Positions 46,302 through 59,470 are shown, counted from the first letter of the stretch. The stretch is DNA of 64,000 nucleotides from Strigops habroptila (GCF_004027225.2 NC_044302.2:35789449-35853448), one strand, 5' to 3'. Made by a program: numbers and translations. Notes: a model not told the origin generated them from the letters alone.

Positions 46302-49300
46302 GTTACCATTACCTTGATAGTAAAGGAAGCCCGTTAATGGTTAGAGTGGTGGCCTTGCTTAAGATGCATGAAGAGCTTTAATGTCTGGTCAGTAGCAGCA
46401 AAGCACCCAGAAAGGAGAGAAAACTTCAGGTTTGCCTTTCAGTAGTCCAAAGGGGTAAAAAGGGCAGGGCAGTGTGCGCAGGCAGAGGCCCCCTGAAGGA
46501 AGCTCACCTGCATTGAATGCAGTCATGCCATTCAGCTCAAAGCCTGTATGTCTGTAAAACAGTCAGTGGCACCGTATGGACTGCGGGAGCTGAACTACAC
46601 ATTTTCAATCATTCAGCTGAAATGACTGCTTCATGAGTGCATCAGCAAGATGGGTCAACCCTGTGAACCTGGTTTTGATCTTGTTTATCCAGCGTAGTAA
46701 CTCCAGTGGAATAGCTCAGGATTTACAGTTGTGAAATCAGATGGATGGCTTACTTTTTCAGCATCCCGCATGTTTTGGCGTGTAATTCAGGCACACAGTG
46801 TTCTTGGATTCTCCTTATACCTAATTTCTTGGAAATTGGGATAGATACAATTAATCACAGAAGATTATTTTATTAAGATCCCTGTTTTCTATCACAGAGA
46901 GTCATTCTCTTCCTTCCAGATCTTTGCCATCTTGCTTTCAGGGACTAGAGTAACTCAATTCCACCAATTTCTTCTCCACAGCCTCAGGACATTGTGTGCT
47001 ATGTTATCATGGAATATCAAATATGCCTGGGGGCAGTGGGTAGGTTATTTGACTCACACAGGTACTAGACATGGGACTCTGTTGCTAAAACTTCCTTCTT
47101 GATGACCCCTTGGGCAGAGGGAACTGTAGAAGGGGAGAGGTGTAGCACTGCACTTTGACAGGAAATGAGGCGGGGCGTGAAGCTCTGCACCACCCTGTGG
47201 GTGCCCAGCACCTCCCTTCTGACTTTAGATGTTCAGATCCTTCAGCAAAAGGACAAACAGCAAATGAAACTCCATGAAGAGTGCCCTGCTTTTTCCCTCT
47301 GTTCTCATGTGTGATCTGGCTATGCTGGGAGCTTTAACAGTTCCAGCAAATTGCAAGTCTGCTAGCTTAGGGCTCCCCACTGAAAAGAACTTCCTCAAAT
47401 TGCTCAAATTGCTGTGTTTCAGAGTGAAAAGCATGAAATACTTCTTTTCTTGCTTTGTTGATCAAACTGCACTTTTAAATAGTAGCAATTTTGCACTTTA
47501 CGTAACCTTTTCCTGCCGTGGCTAGCTTTCCAGAATCCTAGAGAAATGTTTCCTGCTGCTACAGTTAACTTGCTGATAACTTACTGCTGTTTATTTGCAA
47601 ACACAATGTTCAGGCGTCCTTTTTATACCCTCCCCCCTCTCTTTTTTTGGAGGGTGTTTTTGCCCCATACAGCCCTGTCCTCATGCAACCTTCCTGTGAA
47701 TAGCACTGCCAACTCAAGTGTGCTACCAAGGAAACACTGAGAATTTGTTGGGTTTGGAAAGAAAGCAACTTGTTAAAGGCTACAGGTGGTTTTGAACGGC
47801 CGACTGAAGTTTGTGCTGGCAACATTACAGCTCCTGAGCCTCCCAGGGGACTTCACCTGGTGAAGTTGCGCAAGTGACTCATGGTCAGAAACTCACCTCT
47901 CAGCAAACAGCAGTGAGGAAAAAGTGACCAAACCAAAATGACTCACAGTGAAATGAAACCTCCAGAGACAAGGCTGCTCTGACAGGCTGCTAACGCACTT
48001 GACTCTAGTAGCTGTCAGTACAGCCAGAGATGTGACTGGTTGCATAACTGGTGGGAAAGTAATTCCAGATATAGCTGCAAACCTGTGGCAGCCTAGTCCT
48101 AAACTTAGCAGCCTCTAGGACTTGTTGTCCAGTAGTTTTGTTGTAGAAAGTTGGATGGTCAGTGGTAAGTCTTAAGTGGAGGGGTACAGAGACTTTTATT
48201 AGGAGCTTAAAACACACTAAAATTCCCTGCTAAGAAATGCAGCTTTTAGGAAAGTGAGGTGTTGAAAGGAGAAATCACAGTACAAAGAGCTTTCTAGGTT
48301 GTAATATTTTTTTAAAGGGAGTCTGTTCTGAACTGAAGGCTTGAGATTGCAAAAAACACCTGAAAATACAAGAAAAAAAATGCAAAAAAACCCCCAAAAA
48401 ACCTACTCAGCACTTTCATCTTGAGGATACGCCTTTGAAGAAAGAAGTCCCTACTGCCATGACTTCCTGAAACTTTCAGAATCTGTTCTAATTCACGTAA
48501 ATTTCCCAATAATACGATTACCTGGGTCTAACTATTAATTTGAAACAGTGCTGTGCAAACTCTTTCTTTGTATAAAACATCAGCTGCTGGGTCACATCTC
48601 TTCCTCTGGAATCAGCAGCTGGAAAATATTAGATGACTCACAAAGAGTTGAGAGCTTTGAAAAGCAGCACACACGAAGTGACATACAAGGGTAAAGTCTT
48701 TAAACCTGCAACTTAAAACACCAAATTGGAGCCTTCAGAGCAGAAACAAAGTTAAGCTGCTCTGAAATGTTACAAATTGACAAATGAGATAAGGCAATAT
48801 CAGAAAGGGCAAGGTAGAAGCGAATGCACAAAGAGCATGAGCATCATTCTGACTTTTTTATTTTTTCTTAAAGCAGTGCTGATTTTGCTTTTACACTGCT
48901 TCCTGAGATAATTTACACCGGCCTACACAGCACTTTGAGCTCTGGCCATACCCTGACAGACAGATGGTAGCTCAGAGCTCTGGATGCACTTACAAAATGG
49001 TTCAGATGAATATGTGTAGGCAGCCAGGATTGTCAGTATGCTAGTAGGTTACCTGAGGATTTTGGGTTACATTTACATAGCGATTAAACTATAAATGAAA
49101 GATGTATTTTCTTTTTTATTCTGCATCATAGGTAGGCATTACTCACATACTCAAATATTGGACTCATTCTTCAGGAGGATGCAAGCTACAGAGCATTTGC
49201 CCTGTTTGACCACGTTCACCCTCTTAGCCTGGGACTAGAGACACAAGGTCTAACCATGGTGGCTGTTGTGTGAATGTTACCAGGCATGTCTGTGGGCAGA

Positions 49301-50199
49301 GACAATGCCAGGATCTTGAGGCCCAAGCAGGGCTAAACAGATACAGCTGAGGAATCAAGGCTGAGGCATCAAGGCATGCCCCTGGTCCCCACACAGCTGG
49401 CCTCATCTCCTGCTGCATCTTTTCCCAGTGGGGCTGCCAGCCTGCCTCTTCTGTAGCTCCCTGCTCACAAAAGGTGAGGAGAAAAACCATCAACAACTCT
49501 CCTCTAGAGTCAAGTTTGCTTTCTGTGCATTTTCAACAAGGTATTTCAGAGCTCTGCATCTGAAAAACAAAGTATCTATTGCAAATTGGCATGTAACATT
49601 AATGTTTTTTCTCTGCAAACCTTGCATTCTTGAGCTCTAGCTCAGACAGGCACAACTTCTGAACTTTCTATTTCCCCTTAATTGCTTGCTATATTCTCTC
49701 CAAGTTTCTTTTCTCCCTTTTTTTTTTTTTTTTTTTTTTCCCCTACTGGTCTTTCCTTTCTCTCAAGTAGAGTGTAAGTTACCCATGTTTTCATGACTGT
49801 AGCAGTGAAGTCCATGTAAGTTCCAGTATTTCTGTGTTTTACTTCACCAGAACTCAAATCAGAAAACAGGGATGTGAGGGACAACAAGAAGGAGTCTGGT
49901 GCCTTAACACATAGATCATAGTCCCCCTGGACTCAGGCTGCAGCATGAGTAAAATTTGAGTGGGGAATGTAAATCTAGCATGAATGGTTTTGGAAATCTG
50001 TGGGGCCACACTGTGCTAAGTATTTAGGAAGCCATAAAAAGACAGGAATTCCTGATTCTAGTCTATCATTACTTCATGGTAGGATCATCTGGCTTTGAGT
50101 CATGAGTAGCATGAAGTATAACAGATATGTGCCAACGTGTTCGGGAAGATTTGAAAGATCTCAGATGAGCATCAACAGCCGCTTCCTTGGCACTCTACT
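46302..50199. other. intergenic with a T22 run
   Basis: No gene is recognised in about 3.9 kb. A run of 22 T lies at 49718-49739. A slightly GC-richer stretch at about 49220-49440 has open frames but no known domain. Confidence 0.5.
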
Positions 50200-50560
50200 C
50201 AAGCACATTCTTCCTTCCACCTTTGAAAGTCTTTTCCAGATATCCAGGTATTAGCTCAACATGTTTCATGACACTGAAGACTATCTTGCTCTACTCCCAT
50301 GAAGAGCAGTTTGTTGCTTCACTTCAGACTCAACCAACCCATTTCTTTCAGTCACTCCCCACCTGCCGTTTGCGCCATGTTTGCTGCATTCCCCTGGAGT
50401 CTTGCCACTGTGCACCCATCTCCTCTGAGCTGGGGTGCCCAAGTAGGATGTCTTATTCCAGCTGTAGCCTTGCCAGTGCTGAGTAGTGCTAAGGTATTAC
50501 CCCACTTGGCTTGTTGGTTATACTCCAGGTTATTCCAGTATCATGTTTGCTTTCTTTTTT
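50200..50560 (-). mobile_element. probable ancient CR1 relic, minus strand
   Basis: The order of words fits a decayed minus-strand CR1: TCTCTTCCCATGA-like, then CTCCCCACCTGCCG, then TGGGGTGCCCAAGTAGGATG and CTTGCCAGTGCTGAGTAGTG near 50430-50490. The last word is the most convincing. Limits are approximate. Confidence 0.55.
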
Positions 50561-50690
50561 TCTTTCACAGAAACGTGATGATGTTCAGACAGACCTGGGA
50601 TTATTTTCATTCTATTTAAATTTGCTTTTTGGGCTTCAACTTCTTACCTGGAATATTGACTTTTTTTCTCTTTTGTAATATGTTAGTATC

Positions 50691-50773
50691 TCTTTAATAG
50701 TGGAAATTTAATTGGAGTCTATTACATCTTTAATAGTAGAAATTTAATTGGAGTCCATTTAATTGGAGCCTGG
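50691..50773. repeat. 36-bp tandem duplication, about 2.3 copies
   Basis: TCTTTAATAGTGGAAATTTA... at 50691-50726 recurs at 50727-50762 with few changes. A partial copy of ATTTAATTGGAG follows. Confidence 0.88.
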
Positions 50774-52530
50774 CATTAAAGTAATATTGATTTAAAATAG
50801 TTAATGTTCTTTTGCGTAGGTTTTATATGCATGCGGGCAGAATTTAGCTAACTTCCACTGAATACACTTATGAATATGAATCAGTTTTTTTAACCCACCT
50901 CCTCGGGATGTTGTTGACAGTATAAACTCCAAGGTGTAGGGGTTAATGTTTTCTTCATTTGGTAATTAACAGTGCAGGGATTTTAGCACTGAAATTTAAT
51001 TGATAACACATGCTGTTCTGCCTTACTTTTCATTTAAGTGGTGCTTGGTGGTAACAATAGCTAGTTCCTAATTAGTGTTTTTATCTGCATAGCTTAAAAT
51101 GCTTTGTGAAAAACAGCTATCCTTTATTATTCCTATTTTGTAGAATTCATCTTTGGGTTTTTTTCTTGTTTGATTTGCTGAGTGATGAGGATTGATTTTC
51201 CACGTACCCCGCAGTATATTATTACCAGGTTTACAGTTAGTCCCAATGTTTCCTGAACCAATCTACTTGACCATAATGCTGTAAAAGTACTCTCACTAGC
51301 CTTTCTATTGCACAAATAACTATTTAAAGAGGGGGTTAAAAAGATGGCTCATGAGGCTGTACTGCATGAACTGACTGTGAAATGCATTCACTGCTTTTTT
51401 CCCCAACTGTTTTAATCACCTTTCCTGCCAATCTGAGAAGCCCCAGCCTGCTCTGATCTCCATTCTTGCCCTACCAGCATCTCTCTAGAGATGATTAGCA
51501 GCTTTTATGCAGCGAATTTTCAGATCCAGCTCAAAGTCTCTGTGCTGTAGAAAAATTAAATACTGCTGTCCCAAGGCTGAGAACTTCTTTCACCATTGCT
51601 CCTCATGTACCAAAGTTCAGCTGTGCCATGCTGTGTCAAGCGTGCTGCTGGGAGAGATTCCCAGCCTGCTCTCCCAGCTTCCCAGCCCCAGCTCTGAGGT
51701 AGGAGTGCAAGGCACCCTTCAAGCCTGTGTATGCATGAAGGGATATCGTATGTTCACCAGACAGGAGCAAACATGTGATGCATGCAGCTACTGCCCCAGA
51801 CAGTCAAACTGTATAGTTTCTTCAAAACATGTCTAATAATGATGATTCATGGAGCATTACAGGAAAGACATGTATGAAATCCTAGAGGTATTCCTTAAAA
51901 TGGCCATACCACTGGGTTGTTTTTTTCAAGTATGGTCACCATAACTGTTTTTTAATATTATGAAGCTGATGCTACATATGTGCCACAACCACTATTGCTG
52001 ATGCAAAAGTGTATGTCACATTTGCCTATTTAGGAAGCCTCTATTAATCATAATGTATATGAAATAATCTTTGGCAAATTTCAGTTTCTAAAATGTTAGC
52101 GTATTAAAAGTTGTTAGAAGAAAGGAGTCCTCTATATTTATTATTAACAAAAAGACCTGTTATTTGTTGTATTCAAGAATGACTTTTTTGTAGTTTGATC
52201 CAAGACCCTAATCCACAGATCCTTATATTTTTATTAAAATGGGGCATGTTGCTGTGAAGATTAAAAACCAGTGCTGAAGGCCAGGCAATCACTATTTCAG
52301 CAGCTGCAAGTTCCAAAGTGGTGTATAACCCCTTAAAATATTTTAGCTATAAAAGCTTTTCACGTGTAGCAAATTTAAATACTTGAAACTAGTATTGGAA
52401 TTTAAAAATGTTTTAATCACCTTTCATGTCTCTCTTAGAAATGGTTCACTTCCAGAGCCCGTGGACCACAGGTAAGAAAAATAAGATCAATTAATTGTTG
52501 CTCTAATTCTATTAATTGTTTCTCATAATT

Positions 52531-52612
52531 TATGTATGTATATACATGTGTGTGTATACATGTGTGTGTATATATTTTTACATATATAATGTCTGTATGT
52601 ATATACATATAC
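52531..52612. repeat. TA/TG microsatellite
   Basis: Alternating TATGTA, TATACATGTGTGTG (twice in tandem) and TATATA words. Pyrimidine-purine alternation runs for most of the tract. Confidence 0.9.
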
Positions 52613-53424
52613 TACAGGTAGATACGATAAAACTGCATTCTAACCAGAGAGTTAGCTCTAGCCAAAATGCCATGCTGTCTGTTGTGCTTCCTACAGTATG
52701 ATCAGTAGCTATTTAGATCAGGTGCTGTGTGTATGCTCGGTTTTCTGTAATGCAGCCAAAGTCATCACACCAAACTCAATTCCTGAGTAAATTCACCAAT
52801 GGGAATGGACAGGACATGTAGAATTGTCCTTGTTTGTTCTCATGACTGGAAAAGTTCGAGGGCAGACCTACATCTGGAATTAATTTGTAGATCACTGCTT
52901 GTGTTTTTTAAAAAATGCTGCTCTGTCTGTTTTCTATGCTAAAATGAAACCAATGTGTGTTCCAAAACTTAGAAATGCAGATATTACTTTTTCCCTCTAT
53001 AAAAGTGTTTTTAAACAGAGGGCTGTATCAACATTCTTATAAACTATGTTGAACGAATTAAGAAAACAGCCTTTTACCTCTGTTTATCAGAAGTGGAAAA
53101 TGAAATATATTGTATTTGCTGTCAGGGCACCTCAGCCTCCTCCTGGGATTACTGAAAATGGCATCAATTGTCACATGTGGCCCAGCCACTCTGCGATCTT
53201 CAAAGCGAAGTTCATGACTACCATTGTCCAGCAGCTATCATTTCTCAGATCCAGGTCTGGCATTCAGGTTATCTTAATAGCTATTGTTTAGCAGACAACA
53301 AAAAGAAATCACCTTTACTTCACCAGATATTCCCCCAAAAAACCCTCAGAAGTCATGTAAAGAACAGGTGCAAACAGAGGAGGAGCCCTCCCCTTATTGT
53401 GTTAAGGAAAGAGAAACGTAACAG

Positions 53425-54990
53425 CTACCCTTAGAGCTTGCATATTTATTGAACAAATCCTACTAAAATAGCTAAAATACATTGGGTACTTGTAGTGCAT
53501 TATTAAAGATCACATTGTTACAAAAGCCTGCATTTTCAGCAGTACACAACTGCAACTATACATAAATGCCACAACTGCTGAATATTTCTTCTTGCTCTAT
53601 ATACAGCACAGTAGATGTATCTAATCTATTTGAAAATAAAATGTACAAGAAAAGGGATACAGAAGGTGGGGAAGAAAAGAAATCTAGGAAGTGCAGTGCA
53701 TGCATTGGTATTTAACAGTCAGAAGCTAAAACAGTTCAGAACAAGGCCTGCCCTGTAAAAGGAAGAGCTAAAAGACAGAATTATATAAAAAATTAAGGTG
53801 GGCTTTCAGACTGTGTCTAACACAACAACACTCCATGAGTAGATGATACTGTTTAGTTTTGTGTTTTGTCTTGTTTTGCATTTAAAGTAGTCAGGGAGCA
53901 AGAACAAAAATGTAAAGTCCACATGTTGACAATACTGTGGAAATGTACTCTTTCCCCTTTAGGACTTCTCCTCCCAGAAATTTGCTGTGTTTTTCTAACT
54001 ATATCCCCTATTTTATGAATTTGAAGAGGACACTAAAACTTGTCCCTTCTTTACAAAAAGGTGTTAAAAAAAAAAAAAGGACAAAAATAAAAAGAGATTT
54101 TGAGAGGTTGGTGGAAAATTATTGCTCATCTTTCTCCATTAGGTGGATAGGAGTCAGAAAGGGGATTTTATGTAAATTACAGTTTTGTGATTGCTCCCAC
54201 TATAACTGTATGTTTGTGAGTGGACCCTGATAGGGAATCAGTTCCTCACTTGTACACTATAAGTAGTTTCTCACCTACAGCACTGAATAAGAAAGCCACA
54301 CTGAAGACACAAGTAAACAAGTCAGTCCAGTCCAAAGAACAACATTCAGAAAAACAAAGTACCAACACCTTCTCAGAACATGGAAATAAAAAATAACTCC
54401 ATCAGAGCTACCTTGCCAAGGAGCATATTTAAAGTCCAAAATAGCACCATTCATCAGTGTCTCAAATCCCGTGGCAGCATCACAATCACTTACCACAAGG
54501 AAACCATGAGTTTCATACTACTTCTATACATCAAAAGAGTACATGGATAAAATATAGAGATATACAGACAATCAATGAAAATAAACTACTAGTCTTGTTA
54601 CATCTAAATGAAAAAAGGGGGACTCTCAGCCTCTGCAAGAAGCAGTTTGTGATGGTGGAAATGGAGAGAGCAGTTTACCGGTTGCATGTGAGCAGTGGAG
54701 TTTGAGTAGTGGAAGACATTGCTGTGGTAGAACTAGGCCTGAGGGCCCACCTGTAATGTTTGTAAACATGGATTCACAGTGTGAAATTCTGAGAGCTTTT
54801 GCTTGAGTCAGAATGTTAAAAACTATTTTTTATGGTACATATTTGTCCACTGTTATTCTCTAAAGCAAGGCTCAGAGTCCCATAGTTTCTTCTTACACTT
54901 GATGATATACACAGAAACAATTCCCAATATATGACACCATGACCCCATAAAACCCATACACCATATGTAACACAAATGGAAAAATTATGA
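53425..54990 (-). other. NREP: NREP 3' UTR with poly(A) signal
   Basis: From the stop codon at 54991 the minus strand continues without splice features to an AATAAA signal at 53450-53445. A T/GT-rich stretch after it (GCTGTTACGTTTCTC) suits a cleavage site at about 53425-53435. The resulting UTR of about 1.56 kb is long compared with the 68-codon reading frame, as is usual for this gene. The exact end is inferred. Confidence 0.7.
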
Positions 54991-55116
54991 CTAAAAAGAG
55001 TAGAGGTAATTGATTTTGGTGAAATGATGTCCGTAGCCATTTACTGGAACCAGGCTTGCTCCTTCTGCCTCACTTTTCTTCTTGCGATTTACTTCCTTTG
55101 AGATGGGGAGACTTCC
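54991..55116 (-). CDS. NREP: NREP (P311) terminal coding exon, C-terminal 41 residues
   Basis: NREP (neuronal regeneration related protein, P311) is a small intracellular protein of 68 residues in mammals. It is linked to neurite growth, smooth muscle and myofibroblast behaviour, and TGF-beta translation. The exon begins at 55116 after a good acceptor (tttttcctttctgcag) and ends with TAG at 54993-54991: 41 codons plus stop, starting in phase 0. The peptide begins GSLPISKEVNRKKKSEAEGA and ends INYLYSF. From memory the human protein has exactly 41 residues after the same junction (GRLPVPKEVNRKK ... ISYLHFF), so length, phase and the KEVNRKK and YL-F landmarks agree. About half the residues match; the stretch between ASL and the end is diverged. 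The first 27 residues come from an exon I could not find in this window. STARD4 on the same strand to the left fits the human gene order. Confidence 0.9.
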   Translation of the reverse strand, partial: GSLPISKEVNRKKKSEAEGASLVPVNGYGHHFTKINYLYSF

Positions 55117-58100
55117 CTGCAGAAAGGAAAAACAAGTATTAGCTGTGCTTCAGTGAAGCCTGTTTCACTGGTGGAGCCCTCCTCTGATCCTACCTTTCCA
55201 TATATCTCTAGCTTTAGTTCAGAATCAAACATCTACTAAACATTGCTGGATCAATTGTAAATACTAATGCCCAAGCAACAAAGGATTGTTTAAAAACCAG
55301 GCAAGCCTTGCAGCACCTGAGAAAAACTCTTCGCGTGGGGGTGAAGCAGTGTGCTCCAACACAGCTAAAATGCAGAAGAGTTAATCCAACAACCATCCTC
55401 CACTGCTGAACTGGGGAATTTAGACACCTGTTGCATCTGGGGAGACCCCAACTATCCCACTAATGTTACAGGGGAAGAGCTACACGGAGTGATAATCCTT
55501 TCACCTTCAGCTGTATATCCTTACACTGTTCCTCAAAATTATTTTTCTCACTCCTGCCCAACCAAACCATTTCTGTGCCCTTCACAATAGCTGGGACAGC
55601 TCAGGTCTAAACCTGCACCTGCAGGTGGTGTGTGTGCAATAGTTCTGGTATACGCATATGGCTGAAAATGAGCAATTACTTGTTTTGCATCTGGGAAGCA
55701 CAGAAGGCAGACACAGTGTTTCAGTGTCATGAATGCAAAACTCCTGGCTACAAAAAACAAACGGCACCAAGCCCCTTTGAAAATACAACTCAGTACCAAC
55801 TTGGGTACCCAAAGAACTGATGTTAATGGTATAATCTACTGATAAATTCACTTGTTTGCTTGCTTTTTTTAAACCCAAGCTCTATTTTATGGTTCCACTT
55901 GGTCTCCAACATAAAAATGCATCTTAGTTATGAAAGATCATATTATTAAGAGAATCTTTTACAGCTTAGACCCTTCATCCTTTGTACACTATACAGCTTA
56001 AACAGCTAGCATATGCTAATAAGTGGCTTCATTGAAGCACTCTAAAGACTGCTGTGTGTTACTTGCCTCTGGACAAGTAAGGAGATGATGTGCCGTATCA
56101 GCCAGCTACCTCAGATAGATTTTTATTAACCATATTTAACCATTCATTGGCTGAAGTCTATGCCTATTCAGCAAAGCATTTAACTATATGTTTCAGTTTA
56201 AGCTTCAGAAGGAAGCCTAAAGACTAAGCACATGCTTAAAGTACTTTGCTGATGTTATGTCACTATGGGATCATAAAAAGAATTTGTTTAGCTATTAATA
56301 TATTGTAAGTTATGGCAAAGATCTGTGGGGTTTGTGATCAAGAGATCAGAATTGACAAGGTATTTTATTGCTTTTATTCTTAGGACATGTTTGTCATATA
56401 AGCTGAATGCTTTCAGTTTGTTTAAGAAGTTGAAGTTATCTTCTCCCTGTTCAATTTCTCTGATTTGAGAGTTGTGAATTTCTGAATTAAGACTTAAACA
56501 CATAGCAGTTTCAGAACTTCAAAGAAAATGCAATTTTCAGCAATTTCCTTTCCTGGCTCTTCAAAGCCATAATTTTCACTGGAATGTCTCTAGTTGCTAC
56601 GTTTGTTTGTGCTGGGAATGAAGCCACCCCATGGCTCTCCCACTGTCTTTGTCAAAATTTACAGGATAAATTCTGCTTTCAGGTAGATGAACTCCCCCCA
56701 CCCCACGGTTCTGCACTGCACACAGCTAGGAGCAGTTTTCAGGCTGAACACAGAGTAAAATCCTTTCCTAGAGGCAAATGGTGCCTTATTCCATTGGGAC
56801 ATCAAGAAATGGAGAAACTGAGCAGACTTCAATCAGTACAAATGCAGAAGGGCTCTGCAAGCCAGGGGAAGAAGTATGAGTAGAAACTTACCTTGCCTTT
56901 GCTGGAGCCAAATCAGAGATTTTCCAAGAGACAATTTCAGAATGAAAAAATAACATTTAAACTCTAGGACTGCACAAACATGTTTCCTCACAGGACTCTA
57001 GAAAATTTTTATTTTGGGTACTGGTTTTTTTTGGGGTGGTTTTTTTTTTTTGTTTTGTTTTGTTTTTTACTATATTTGTTACTTGTGTATCACTACAGGA
57101 TGTGAGAAGAAAACTATAAACTTACGCATACAAACAGGCACACCACACAGACCAAAGGTCTGGGCAAATTTCCAAAAGCATTGTGTTGGGCAGTTCCTTT
57201 CCAGCTGTGAAAACAATCTGAGTCCTGAAATTCTGCCATACAATCACAAGATAAAAAATCCCATATGACCCTTTTAAGTCTGGAAATAAATTGTCTTTAG
57301 TAAATGTATCCTTCTGTATTTGTTGGTTGCATGAAAACAAAAAAGCACTTTTTTCTGAAATAAGTTTCAAAAAATCTGTTAATTTCACTTTATTCTTTCA
57401 GTAGTTCAAGCTGTTTAACATTGAGCTGTAAGACTGAGCACTTTCTGCGATCTTCTTTGGCAATTTACCCTGATTAGTTGTATAGCACGTCTGAAAAAAA
57501 TTTGATTACAAAGACACCCTGTTTTCTGTTACGGCTGATTCTCTGCTGGAAGCTGCATTGTATGCAGCTAATATTCAAGTTGCTCTTGAAGATCAATTGT
57601 GAAATGAAATAAAATTTGGACCTAGTTCTAAAAACTGGTCCTTGTAAGCATATGCCATATATCTTTTGAAGAATTACATAAAGGCTAGAAAATGCATTTT
57701 ATTTAAATATCAGGAATACATTTACTTTGAGGGAAAAAAAGTGTAATACTTTTTGACCAGTTAAGAAACAATTATCCCTTTTGTTAAACTTCTTTTAAGC
57801 TATATACAGCATAAAAACTTAGCTATTCATAAATCCAATATAATGCAGCATTGTTACTAACTATGCTGCACATAGTTCACAGTCTCATGCCAGTGTGTCA
57901 GGAGCAACTTCATTTAATGATGAATGACAAGTTACTAAAAGCTGCAAAGTTAGAATTTTGAATAACAATCATCTAGTCAACTCACAGCTGATTCATAAAA
58001 TTGGCAATTTAAGTATGACCATATATAGCACATTCATTGTGATCTGGCATTGCTATCAGCATGCTCAGCCGAACTTTTGGAATACTTTGAATGTTAACAA

Positions 58101-59042
58101 TGGCAGTGCTGCAATATATATTAAAGATTGGCATGCTGGCACATAAGCTTGCAAACAGCAGGCTGCAAATATCCCAGCTACAAATTTTAGAAGTCACTTT
58201 ATAAAGAAAAAGTGTGGAAAATATAGTGCTAACCAGATGAAATAGCAGAGTTTTGTGAACAGGGAACTGAAGCCTAGACAATAATTGAAACATATCCAAA
58301 ACAGTTTTCCATGTGCTCTCTCCTTTACTTACCTGCCATTTTTTGGCCAGATTTTGAGTCAGTAATGCAAGGGAAAATGAAAATAAAACATGTACGTTCT
58401 GTGGTTCTGAGTAACTGTTGCATTTTCCTACTCAAATTTCATATCCAGATTCACATTTATGAAACCAGCAATAGTAACAAAAAAACATCTTATGAAACTG
58501 ACAAGCCACATCTTCTGCATTTATGCTGGGGTACTTCTTGTCAAACTCAGACAAAAACTGCCATGCTTTGATGCTTGTTACTCAAGCCAAGTAAAGCACA
58601 AGCAGTAAACTTAACAAAAGAAAAAAAAAACACACCACTTCCTTCCTCCTCCTCCTGCGTTATCATTGACTTCTTCATCTGCATTGCTAAGAGAGAATTG
58701 CTAAAATCAAGCATTCAAAACTCAGATGTCAAACTTGTAAAATCATGAGACAGGCTTAAAAAAAACATGAGTTCTTGAAAATTAGTATGTTTTCCTTCTG
58801 GTATGTAGCCAGCAAGAGTCCATGTTTTCTGCAAGCCTGAAGGCTAAAAACATCATTTTAAAATGAAAGCTGAAAGCTTCAGTTAACTGCCTGGCTCAAG
58901 GAGCCAGGGCTTTAAGAAAAACAGAATACCGTGAGACTCGTGATGAAATCATGAGAGCTGGCTACTCTCTTGAAGCACTCATAAAATAACATCTACTGAA
59001 CTTTCAGTGTGGTTTACTTTTTGTTTTGTTTTCTTTTGTTTT

Positions 59043-59091
59043 GTATTTGGGGGGGGGTGTGTGTTCTTGTTGGGTTGGTTGTTTTTTTTTT
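59043..59091. repeat. T/G-rich low-complexity tract
   Basis: TTTTGTATTT, a G9 run, GTGTGTG, then GGTTGGTTG and a run of T. Within the NREP intron. Confidence 0.85.
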
Positions 59092-59209
59092 TCACCCCAA
59101 AAACTTTCATCTCAGTAAGCTGTTTATTAGATGAAAGAAATTACATAAATAACTTTACCTTTGGAAATCCCCCATCCCCTCGGCTGGTTGGAAAGATTTT
59201 CTGGCTTAC

Positions 59210-59236
59210 CCAGGTCATTAACCTTGCTTGATAAAC
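59210..59236 (-). other. candidate 27-nt in-frame exon in the NREP intron
   Basis: On the minus strand, TTATGTCACTACAG precedes a 27-nt segment followed by the donor GTAAGC. The segment reads VYQARLMTW in the frame that would join phase-0 exons, without a stop. It would add nine residues just before GSLPISK. No such insertion is known to me in NREP, and splice-like pairs occur by chance, so this is speculative. Confidence 0.15.
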
Positions 59237-59429
59237 CTGTAGTGACATAAATATATACAGTTTTTTACTAACAAAGAGAGATTCATTAAATGCAATCAAG
59301 TGGTTTTCATGTGACAGACAGCATTACTAAAACGGATATTCTAACGCCAGTTGAGCTTGGCACAGAGAGTAGTTTTATGCTCAGTACATATTTTTGAGTA
59401 CCCATGACAACAAGATCTACCCCTAGAGT

Positions 59430-59470
59430 ATTTCAACTATAGGGTTTCAACTATATATATTTCAACTATA
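59430..59470. repeat. 15-bp tandem repeat of TTTCAACTATA, three copies
   Basis: TTTCAACTATA starts at 59430, 59445 and 59460, a regular 15-bp period with variable last bases. Confidence 0.9.

Larger units (their letters stand above)
50561..53424. other. intergenic downstream of NREP
   Basis: No gene is recognised. It contains a 36-bp tandem duplication and a TA/TG microsatellite. Confidence 0.5.

Noticed and set aside
57126..57204. A 79-nt minus-strand segment with good acceptor (GATTGTTTTCACAG) and donor (GTAAGT), and a 10-nt candidate exon at about 56889-56898.
   Set aside because: Neither 79, 10 nor their sum is a multiple of three, and the encoded peptides do not resemble the NREP N-terminus. 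Most likely pseudo-splice sites in the intron.
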